IMG/VR virus record: IMGVR_UViG_3300020411_003861
Span: 1-21,051 of that record
Strand: one strand, 5' to 3'
Source: a virus
Length of the DNA: 21,051 nucleotides
Part shown: positions 1 to 5,199 of the stretch, one piece after another
Numbering within the stretch: position 1 is the stretch's first letter
How the letters are laid out: every line of letters begins with the position of its first letter
Translations under genes and position numbers: made by a program
Notes under the pieces: generated by a model
What the model was told of the DNA's origin: nothing
The model's input: the letters and a program-made list of their open reading frames with translations, nothing else
Database searches by the model: none

Positions 1-1596
1 CCTGATTTAATTACTTGTCAAGTATTTGATGGGGAGTCTCTTTTTTATATTGAAAGATGCGACTTAGATAAATTTTTACAAATGCATTCAGAAAAAAATT
101 TCATATTTGCTAACGCACCTTTTGATATAGATGTTTTAGAAAAAGCTACTAATTGGAAATGTAATAAACAAATTGAACAAGGAAAAATATATGATGTTTT
201 GGTTATGTATCGTTTATATATTTTGGCTGTTAGGGGCGTTGTGCCTAGGCGGTTTAGCCTTGCTAAGATTTCGGAGGAATTCTTACAAGTTAGCCTTTCA
301 AAAGAGGAAGAAATTCGAAATAATTTCGGGAGGTTTAAAGAAAAAAAGATAAAAGATATACCTAGGGAGTTTTTAGAATATGGAGCTAGTGACGTAATAG
401 CCACTCATGACGTATTCTATCAACTTCTTAATAGGATTAATTGCACTAAATCCACTACTCTACTTTCACATAATATCCAAGTAGCTGGGAATCTAGCATT
501 GAATAGAATTTATAAAAATGGAATCGGAGTAGATAGAAAAAAAGCTGAAGAGTTATTGGTTCAAATAGAGAGGGAACTAAGGATTTTAGGAATTAAACTA
601 TCAACTTATGGTTGGGTACGAGGGGAGAAAGGTAATCAAAAATTCTATAATGAGATAATAGAATATCTTGGTCTAGATGAAAAATTACCTAAAACAGCAA
701 CTGGGGGATATAGTATGAAAGAGGACGATTTAGTAGCTCATCGAAATATCCCCTTTATTGACATGTATTTAAAATATAAGTCTCTAGAAAAGACCACACA
801 TTTTTTAAAGAATTTAGACTCTGATAAAGTTCATCCAAGGTATGATTTATTGAAAAACACAGGTAGAACAAGCTGCTCTTCACCTAATTTCCAGCAGTTA
901 CCTAGGGATGGAGATATTAGGAGTATGTTTAAAGCAGCAGAAGGAAGTACTTTTATAATTACGGATTATTCAGCTATAGAATTATCTACATTGGCACAGG
1001 TACTTTATGACGAATTTAGACATTCAGTAATGAGGGATAAAATAAATGAGGGAGCCGATTTACATAGATATTATGCATCTGTCCTTTTTGGTGTAGAAGA
1101 GCATAAGGTAGAGAAATGGCAAAGACAGGCTGCAAAGGCAGCTAATTTCGGATTTCCTGGAGGATTAGGTACAGAAACCTTTACTAAATTTGCTAAAGGA
1201 TATGGAATAGATATTACAGAGTCGGAGGCTAGGAACATGCGAGATGCTTGGTTTAATGCTTTTCCTGAAATGAAAGAGTACCTAAAAGGGGAGAAAGGAT
1301 ATGTTATAACTAGGACAGGTAGAGTTAGGGCAAATACTACCTTCTGCGCAGAGAAGAATACGCCTTTTCAAGGACTTGCAGCGGATGGCGCTAAGATAGC
1401 ACTTTATAATTTAATGGAAGCGGGGTTTAAAATAGTCGGTTTTGTTCATGACGAAATAATTACGGAAGTGCCAAAAAATAGAATAAAAGACTTGACAAAA
1501 CAACAAGAAAAGATTATGATAGACTCAATGAAGGTAGTTGTTCCAGACGTGGTGATTAAAGTAGAGTCTACAATTTCGGAGAGGTATTGTAAATGA
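1..1596 (+). CDS. Family A DNA polymerase with 3'-5' exonuclease domain (5' partial)
   Basis: Replicative phage DNA polymerase of the Pol I family. The frame is open from base 1, so the start and exonuclease motif I (DxE) lie left of the window; an internal ATG at 82 is probably not the start. Numbering from that Met: exo II N11-x3-D15 (NAPFD), exo III Y100-x3-D104, template/primer motif TGRTSCSSPNFQQLP at 260-274, motif A DYSAIE at 295-300 (catalytic Asp and steric-gate Glu), motif B R348...K352...F356, motif C HDE at 456-458. Both catalytic aspartates are present, so the enzyme should be active. In motif B the canonical O-helix tyrosine is a glycine (NFGFPGGLG), and the motif A arginine (IELR) is a serine. 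The next gene starts inside the stop (ATGA). Identification is firm; only the left boundary is unknown. Confidence 0.97.
   Translation, partial: PDLITCQVFDGESLFYIERCDLDKFLQMHSEKNFIFANAPFDIDVLEKATNWKCNKQIEQGKIYDVLVMYRLYILAVRGVVPRRFSLAKISEEFLQVSLSKEEEIRNNFGRFKEKKIKDIPREFLEYGASDVIATHDVFYQLLNRINCTKSTTLLSHNIQVAGNLALNRIYKNGIGVDRKKAEELLVQIERELRILGIKLSTYGWVRGEKGNQKFYNEIIEYLGLDEKLPKTATGGYSMKEDDLVAHRNIPFIDMYLKYKSLEKTTHFLKNLDSDKVHPRYDLLKNTGRTSCSSPNFQQLPRDGDIRSMFKAAEGSTFIITDYSAIELSTLAQVLYDEFRHSVMRDKINEGADLHRYYASVLFGVEEHKVEKWQRQAAKAANFGFPGGLGTETFTKFAKGYGIDITESEARNMRDAWFNAFPEMKEYLKGEKGYVITRTGRVRANTTFCAEKNTPFQGLAADGAKIALYNLMEAGFKIVGFVHDEIITEVPKNRIKDLTKQQEKIMIDSMKVVVPDVVIKVESTISERYCK
1492..1520 (+). promoter_or_regulatory. 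Candidate sigma70-type promoter inside the polymerase 3' end
   Basis: TTGACA at 1492-1497, a 17-base spacer, then TATGAT at 1515-1520: a perfect -35 box and a -10 box one base from TATAAT at optimal spacing. A transcript would start near 1527, about 65 bases before the next gene at 1593, and could raise expression of the small early genes. In a sequence this AT-rich a chance match is possible, so this is a candidate only. Confidence 0.45.
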
Positions 1597-1967
1597 AAAC
1601 AGGGAGATACAAAATAGGAGACGAGGTTTTGATAACGAAGCTCGGAGTCCATAATAGAGAAGTAGGTATTGTTAGAGACGTTACACATGTTGCAGCAAAA
1701 CTGACAATGGCGGGAAAACCTTGGTTTATATATACTATTGAAACTATAGATTGGGGAGTTATAAGTGGAGGTAAAGATACACTCTTATTAACCCTGGAAG
1801 AGGGTGATATAGCTCCTTACAAGTTAATAAAAGATGATGACGTGGTGTGTGAATGTGGGGGGATGTATTTAACTATTGAGCATCATTTACCTTATTGTCC
1901 TAAATACAAAGGAGGCTCTAATGACCAAAGTGAGGAATATACAGACAGAAAAAGACAAATTAATTGA
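1593..1967 (+). CDS. Hypothetical protein with SH3-like N-terminus and Cys/His cluster
   Basis: A 124-residue protein of unrecognised function. The first ~70 residues (GRYKIGDEVLITKLG...) look like a small beta-barrel of the SH3/KOW sort, judged from the alternating hydrophobic pattern and the 'GDxV' opening. Near the C-terminus C86, C88, H97, H98 and C102 form a compact cluster that could bind zinc. The Asp-Asp-Asp stretch before it (81-83) may be a linker. The ATG overlaps the polymerase TGA (ATGA), which suggests translational coupling. The last 47 bases overlap the next gene in another frame. The metal-binding idea is inference from residue spacing alone. Confidence 0.75.
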   Translation: MKTGRYKIGDEVLITKLGVHNREVGIVRDVTHVAAKLTMAGKPWFIYTIETIDWGVISGGKDTLLLTLEEGDIAPYKLIKDDDVVCECGGMYLTIEHHLPYCPKYKGGSNDQSEEYTDRKRQIN

Positions 1968-2121
1968 TCGTCTTATTGAGGACAAAAACGCTTTGTATAA
2001 AAGATATAAAAATTTAGAGAGGGAACACTCTATATTAAAAAGTCAATTAAGAAGTTTAAAAAAAACATATAGAGAGTTAAGTAAAAGACATAGAGAAGTA
2101 TTAAATGAATTATTAGAGTAA
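1921..2121 (+). CDS. Small coiled-coil protein
   Basis: A 66-residue, strongly charged protein rich in Lys, Arg, Glu and Leu. From about residue 8 to the end it shows a heptad-like spacing of Leu/Ile/Tyr, as expected for one long alpha-helical coiled coil; there are no cysteines and no membrane segment. The frame is open upstream to 1876, but ATG 1921 is chosen because GGAGG at 1911-1915 sits 5 bases before it. It overlaps the C-terminal codons of the preceding gene. The function is unknown; small phage coiled-coil proteins of this type are often host-takeover or scaffold-like, but nothing here decides that. Confidence 0.7.
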   Translation: MTKVRNIQTEKDKLIDRLIEDKNALYKRYKNLEREHSILKSQLRSLKKTYRELSKRHREVLNELLE

Positions 2122-2142
2122 TAATTTAACCTAGGGGGAAAA

Positions 2143-2751
2143 GTGTTAAGTATTAGATTTAAATTAACTAAAGATGATTTGCAGATTGCAACCCAATTCG
2201 CAGAAGATCGCGCTAACTTATCTTATGACCAGTATTCTAAAAGAGGACAAAGTTGCCTAGATAGAATAAAGGGAGATATTGTTACGGGAGCTTTAGGGGA
2301 GTTAGCAGCCTACAAATTATTAAGCAAGTTTACAGATGTAGACCACCCGGATTTTAAAGTCTATGAAAAAAGAAAGAAGAGCTGGGCAGCGGATTTTGTA
2401 GATGGAAAAGGATATAAATTCCACTGTAAATCGCAATCTGAAGAGAGTCGTAAAAAGTATGGACCTAGTCATATTTTACAGTATGGTGGAAATGGTCACG
2501 GGAATGTGGATAAATTATTTACAAATCGTTCTGAGCTGGATTATTTGGTTTCTTGTCAAGTAAATCAAAAAGAAATGTATGTAGATATTTATGGGGTATA
2601 TCCTGTAGAAACTCTTTTTGAAATGGATTTTATTAGAATGCCAGCAAATCCGTGGTTCAAAGATACTAAAAGAGCTGTATATCTAGATGATTTGTTAAAT
2701 TTATCAGAGGCTGAAAGATGGGGCATTATTATGCCGGGGAGGGGCGAATGA
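2143..2751 (+). CDS. Possible PD-(D/E)XK-type nuclease
   Basis: A 202-residue protein. The GTG start at 2143 is supported by GGGGG at 2134-2138. Residues 44-96 have the layout of a restriction-endonuclease-like core: a helix with GE (E53) in ALGELAAYKLL, PDF at 69-71, D84 in a predicted strand, then HCKS with K96. In active family members the residue two before the lysine is usually Asp, Glu or Gln; here it is H94, so activity is uncertain. After the core come an aromatic middle part and a C-terminal 'YVDIYGVYP' strand. Its place in the replication arm fits a role in host DNA breakdown or recombination. The final codons overlap the dCTP deaminase start (ATGA). Family assignment is tentative. 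Confidence 0.6.
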   Translation: MLSIRFKLTKDDLQIATQFAEDRANLSYDQYSKRGQSCLDRIKGDIVTGALGELAAYKLLSKFTDVDHPDFKVYEKRKKSWAADFVDGKGYKFHCKSQSEESRKKYGPSHILQYGGNGHGNVDKLFTNRSELDYLVSCQVNQKEMYVDIYGVYPVETLFEMDFIRMPANPWFKDTKRAVYLDDLLNLSEAERWGIIMPGRGE

Positions 2752-3287
2752 TCTTAGCGGATTCTGCTATATTAAAAGCTATTGATAAGAAAGAAATCGT
2801 AATTTCGCCTTTTAATAGAGAGTGTTTAGGTAGTAATAGTTATGATGTGCATTTAGGAAAAATTTTAACTTGTTACAATAAATCTCAATTAGATTCGAAA
2901 AAAGATAATGAAACTATAAATTTCACTATCCCAGATCAAGGTCTACTTTTAGTCCCAGGTAGAATTTATTTAGGTGTTACGAAGGAATACACAGAATCTC
3001 ACAAGCACGTACCTTTTTTAGATGGAAAATCCTCAATTGGGAGATTGGGGATTTTTATCCATGCTACTGCAGGAAGAGGTGACGTAGGGTTCTGTAACAG
3101 ATGGACTTTGGAGTTAATTGTTACGCAACCTGTAATAGTTTATGCAGGTATGAAAATAGGACAGTTATTTTTCTATGAAACAAGTGGAGAAGTATTAGTT
3201 CCATATAATAAAAAGAAAGATGCGAAATATACAGAGGTTAGTAGTGAACCACAGTCTTCACAGATGCATTTAAACTTTAAGGAGTAG
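2748..3287 (+). CDS. dcd: dCTP deaminase (dUTPase/dCTP deaminase superfamily)
   Basis: Converts dCTP to dUTP and ammonia, feeding thymidine nucleotide synthesis. A start at 2748 gives 179 residues and the classic N-terminus (MILADSAILKAI), preceded by GGGGAGGGG; a longer frame from 2718 is unlikely. Family signatures: SYDVHLG at 31-37; GKSSIGRLG at 93-101 (the Ser-Ser-x-x-Arg signature); HATAGRGDVGF at 105-115; and TLEL with E122, the position of the catalytic glutamate. KYTEV and SSQ near the C-terminus match the nucleotide-covering tail. No dUTPase or thymidylate synthase lies in the window, so whether it is mono- or bifunctional (dCTP deaminase/dUTPase) cannot be told by eye. It is translationally coupled to the gene before it. 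Confidence 0.93.
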   Translation: MILADSAILKAIDKKEIVISPFNRECLGSNSYDVHLGKILTCYNKSQLDSKKDNETINFTIPDQGLLLVPGRIYLGVTKEYTESHKHVPFLDGKSSIGRLGIFIHATAGRGDVGFCNRWTLELIVTQPVIVYAGMKIGQLFFYETSGEVLVPYNKKKDAKYTEVSSEPQSSQMHLNFKE

Positions 3288-3291
3288 ACAG

Positions 3292-3507
3292 ATGGAAATT
3301 ACATGGAAATTTGCCGATAATGGAGAAGAAAGATATTTTAAACGTATGTTTGAAAAGGGAAGGGCTTATAATAAATTGCAAAAGTTGGTGTATGAAAAAA
3401 AACAATTAGATGTGGGAGAGGCTAAATTAACTTATATAGAACTAGGTAATTTACTAGAGTCTTTAGAAGATACGTTAGCTTTAAAGGATTATAAAGAGTA
3501 TGATTAA
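3292..3507 (+). CDS. Small hypothetical early protein
   Basis: A 71-residue, mostly helical, charged protein without recognisable motifs. AAGGAG at 3279-3284 lies 7 bases before the ATG, a strong ribosome binding site. It begins 4 bases after the dCTP deaminase stop and overlaps the next small gene by 8 bases, so it belongs to the same operon. There are no cysteines and no membrane segments; an aromatic/basic first half (residues 4-30) is followed by an acidic helix. The function is not recognisable. Confidence 0.72.
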   Translation: MEITWKFADNGEERYFKRMFEKGRAYNKLQKLVYEKKQLDVGEAKLTYIELGNLLESLEDTLALKDYKEYD

Positions 3508-3670
3508 TTTATTAATATTTTATGGATTTGGAGTAATAATGGGAACAATTATTGGAGGACAGGATTGTTCTAAACCAATAGTCAAGCCTTTAAAAACAAA
3601 ACCTATCAAGGTACGTCCTCTTGTAGATAGAAGACCCTTCTTACCTTGGGAGATAAGGAGAAATAGATAG
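3500..3670 (+). CDS. Small Pro/Lys-rich protein with hydrophobic N-terminus
   Basis: A 56-residue reading frame filling the gap between two good genes. From ATG 3500 it has a hydrophobic first 20 residues, then Cys23 and a basic, proline-rich tail (KPIVKP, KTKPIKVRP). That shape recalls phage outer spanins (Rz1-like lipoproteins), but the residue before the cysteine is Asp (GGQDC), which is not a lipobox. A second start, ATG 3539, has a better ribosome site (GGAG 3530-3533, spacing 5) and would remove most of the hydrophobic segment. The stop TAG shares its G with the GTG start of the next gene. The tight packing supports a real gene; the function is unknown. Confidence 0.5.
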   Translation: MINLLIFYGFGVIMGTIIGGQDCSKPIVKPLKTKPIKVRPLVDRRPFLPWEIRRNR

Positions 3671-3975
3671 TGGAGATTATAGGGTACGTTAGCGGAATTA
3701 TGCTTGCTTTATGCGGATTACCGGAAGCCATTAATTGCTATTTTAGAAAAAGATGCGACATTGGGTGGGGATTGCTCCTAATGTGGTTAGGAGGAGAAAT
3801 TGGGCTTTTGGTTTATGAGATACCTACAATGGCTATGCCTAGGGTAATAAATTATGTTTGTAATATTGTATTTATTAGTGTAATGATCTATTATAAGATG
3901 AAAAGAAATAAATGCGGATTTTGTGATGTTCCTTGTAATAATTCTTGGTGTAGTTTTGGAGGTAAAGGTGAATAA
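3670..3975 (+). CDS. Three-helix PQ-loop/SemiSWEET-like membrane protein
   Basis: A 101-residue integral membrane protein. It has three predicted helices at about 3-22, 33-50 and 58-76, with P18-E19 at the end of helix 1 where PQ-loop proteins carry Pro-Gln, and the usual short basic loop after it (FRKRCD). This is the layout of a single triple-helix repeat, as in SemiSWEET sugar carriers, which act as dimers. The C-terminus adds a soluble cysteine cluster C82-x2-C85-x3-C89-x4-C94 that could bind metal and is not a family feature known to me. The GTG start at 3670 is preceded by AAGGAG at 3655-3660 (spacing 9). Assignment rests on topology plus the Pro-Glu position, so it is moderate. Confidence 0.6.
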   Translation: MEIIGYVSGIMLALCGLPEAINCYFRKRCDIGWGLLLMWLGGEIGLLVYEIPTMAMPRVINYVCNIVFISVMIYYKMKRNKCGFCDVPCNNSWCSFGGKGE

Positions 3976-4246
3976 AGGTATAAAATTTGATTTTGATAAA
4001 CTACAATATGATTTAATTGATCCTTATGCTTTAGAGGATATGGCAAAAGTATTGACTTTAGGTGCTAAAAAGTATGATAGGTATAATTGGAAAAACGTAG
4101 AGGAGTATAGATATGTGGCAGCTTCAATGCGTCATTTTGAAGCTTACAGAAAAGGGGAAATATGCGACCCAGAATCGGGAGTATCTCACCTGGCTCATGC
4201 TATGGTTAACTTAATGTTTTTATATTGTTTTGAAAATGAAAAATAG
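3968..4246 (+). CDS. dATP/dGTP diphosphohydrolase, DUF5664-type
   Basis: A 92-residue, all-helical nucleotide pyrophosphohydrolase of the phage DUF5664 (MazG-related) type, expected to hydrolyse purine dNTPs to dNMP and PPi. Signature blocks: KFDFDKLQYDLIDPYALED with LTLGAKKYDRYNW (residues 6-41), and RHFEAYRKGEICDPESG followed by SHLAHA (55-78). These hold the acidic and histidine residues E64, D67, E69, H74 and H77 expected at the metal site. The start is GTG 3968 with GGAGG at 3958-3962; the frame is open further upstream but only this start gives the normal N-terminus. It overlaps the preceding gene by 8 bases. With the dCTP deaminase it makes a small dNTP-pool module. Confidence 0.85.
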   Translation: MNKGIKFDFDKLQYDLIDPYALEDMAKVLTLGAKKYDRYNWKNVEEYRYVAASMRHFEAYRKGEICDPESGVSHLAHAMVNLMFLYCFENEK

Positions 4247-4388
4247 AGATTTTGTTAGATTTATATTAAAATGCATATATGTTTTAATTGAAATAGGGTG
4301 TATATTTATTTTTGCAACTATTTTTATTTATATACTGAAGACAGCCCTTATGATTGACTTGTTCCCAGGGTGGTCACTGTTTCATTAA
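4236..4388 (+). CDS. Small single-span membrane protein
   Basis: A 50-residue frame overlapping the last codons of the DUF5664 gene and ending one base before the convergent holin gene. It has a short basic N-terminus (MKNRDFVRFILK), one hydrophobic helix at about residues 13-34, and a C-terminal segment ending GWSLFH. No other gene occupies these bases and coding space in the window is otherwise fully used, which favours it being real. No convincing ribosome site precedes the ATG, as it would be read by coupling from the upstream gene. The function is unknown. Confidence 0.5.
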   Translation: MKNRDFVRFILKCIYVLIEIGCIFIFATIFIYILKTALMIDLFPGWSLFH

Positions 4389-4389
4389 T
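4388..4389. other. Convergent junction of the early and late arms
   Basis: The last + strand stop codon ends at 4388 and the complement of the - strand holin stop begins at 4389. I see no GC-rich hairpin with a T-run on either strand nearby, so transcripts from the two arms should run into each other. Confidence 0.75.
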
Positions 4390-4778
4390 TATTTACCAAA
4401 TTTCGATACTTTAACTACTTTTTCCAGTGTGCGCCCGCCACAGTACGCGCCAAGAAGGATTTTAGTTAATTCATATACCTCTTTATCAGGATTACCTATT
4501 CCGTAAGCTGATAATACAACCAATAGTATAAGGCTTAAAGCGGCGACTGGGCGCCAAATAGCCGTAACAGTATGAGGACTCTGGGCTTCGGCAATCATGA
4601 GCTTAGAACGAGCCTCAACCACCTTAGCTTCGTAATCTAGCATCTGTTTTTGCGCTTGTGCTTGGATACCGGCTAATTCGTTTCGTAATTTACCTTTTTC
4701 CTCATCTGAAACGTGAAGTTCGTCTACAAGGTCTGCAGCGGGCTTGAATAAATTACTTATAAAGGAAAATATGGACAT
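4389..4778 (-). CDS. Holin of the GTA 3TM family
   Basis: Forms lesions in the inner membrane at the end of infection so that the endolysin can reach the cell wall. 129 residues. An N-terminal amphipathic helix (MSIFSFISNLFKP) is followed by DELHVSDEEKGKLRNEL (19-35), a charged coiled stretch rich in Ala/Gln, then IWRP at 74-77 leading into a membrane helix (78-95), and the conserved GAYCGGRTLEK at 110-120. The DELHxSDEEK, WRP and GGR-x-x-EK blocks are the hallmarks of the 'holin of 3TMs, for gene-transfer release' family. GGGGA at 4785-4789 precedes the ATG, which directly follows the upstream stop. The gene is clearly richer in G+C than its neighbours, with scattered CG-rich codons, suggesting a separate origin. 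Confidence 0.88.
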   Translation of the reverse strand: MSIFSFISNLFKPAADLVDELHVSDEEKGKLRNELAGIQAQAQKQMLDYEAKVVEARSKLMIAEAQSPHTVTAIWRPVAALSLILLVVLSAYGIGNPDKEVYELTKILLGAYCGGRTLEKVVKVSKFGK

Positions 4779-4925
4779 TTAATCCCCAGGTCTAGATTCA
4801 TTAACCTTACCAATCCGCAAAGGTTTAACTGCCCTTTTCCACCACTTTTTCTTTGCTTTTTCTTTTACCTTTTTCTTCTCTTTACACCCTTTACAAGTAG
4901 GACAGGTTTTACAAGGATCGTGCAT
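4779..4925 (-). CDS. Tiny Cys4/Lys-rich protein
   Basis: 48 residues. The first 14 hold four evenly spaced cysteines, C5-x2-C8-x2-C11-x2-C14, followed by a run of lysines (16-27) with Trp-Trp at 28-29 and a basic tail. The spacing suits a small zinc or iron-sulfur site. The ribosome site is excellent: AGGAGG at 4931-4936, 5 bases from the ATG. The stop codon abuts the holin start, so holin translation is probably coupled to it. Position in the lysis cassette makes a holin regulator or a lysis accessory protein possible, but I do not recognise a family. Confidence 0.65.
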   Translation of the reverse strand: MHDPCKTCPTCKGCKEKKKVKEKAKKKWWKRAVKPLRIGKVNESRPGD

Positions 4926-4929
4926 AATT

Positions 4930-4936
4930 ACCTCCT
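4930..4936 (-). promoter_or_regulatory. Strong ribosome binding site overlapping an upstream stop
   Basis: AGGAGGT reads right to left here, 5 bases from the ATG at 4925. The same bases supply part of the TAG stop (4935-4937) of the preceding tiny reading frame, so the two are physically linked. Confidence 0.75.
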
Positions 4937-5045
4937 AATATCTAGAGCCTGTTTTGGCTATTTTTATCATTTTTTTAAGCAACCTTTTTTTAGCTACCTT
5001 TTTTTCCATTTCTTTTTTCTTGTTTTTATTCTTCTTCTTTTTCAT
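4935..5045 (-). CDS. Tiny very basic peptide (possible gene)
   Basis: A 36-residue frame, with a possible shorter 24-residue form from ATG 5009. About half of the residues are lysine; the C-terminal part (KRLLKKMIKIAK) could form a cationic amphipathic helix. It fills the only gap between its two neighbours, overlaps the upstream gene by 20 bases and ends within the ribosome site of the next one. The upstream ribosome site (GAGAAG) is weak. It may be a real lysis-region peptide or simply A-rich spacer DNA that happens to stay open. Confidence 0.35.
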   Translation of the reverse strand: MKKKKNKNKKKEMEKKVAKKRLLKKMIKIAKTGSRY

Positions 5046-5199
5046 CTTCTCTACTCAGTTCTTCACTATCAATTCTTTCATTGACAATGGCATTTTTAAC
5101 TAAATCTTTGTACTGGTTCGCCACTTCTTTCTTTTCCTTGTTTTCCTTCAACTTCTTTATCCACATTTTTTTTGTCATCGAATTTTTGAATTTTGGCAT
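5026..5199 (-). CDS. Small Lys/Glu-rich protein overlapping the M15-like gene
   Basis: 57 residues, basic at the N-terminus and ending in an acidic run (residues 43-57). ATG 5199 is chosen because AGGAG at 5206-5210 sits 6 bases upstream; the frame is open a little further back. It overlaps the 3' end of the preceding gene by 104 bases in a different frame, so one of the two readings of that overlap may be less constrained. An A7 tract leads into the start and an A8 tract at 5166-5173 lies inside the overlap, so a small indel would fuse or alter the two products. No family recognised. Confidence 0.5.
   Translation of the reverse strand: MPKFKNSMTKKMWIKKLKENKEKKEVANQYKDLVKNAIVNERIDSEELSREDEKEEE

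Noticed and set aside
243-3844. Repeated CCTAGG sites, dense in the first 4 kb
   Set aside because: Most encode Pro-Arg with the preferred CCT and AGG codons, so codon use accounts for them; there is no regular spacing.
4052-4078. TTGACT...TATGAT as a second + strand promoter
   Set aside because: The spacer is only 15 bases and the -35 box has a mismatch; too weak in AT-rich DNA.
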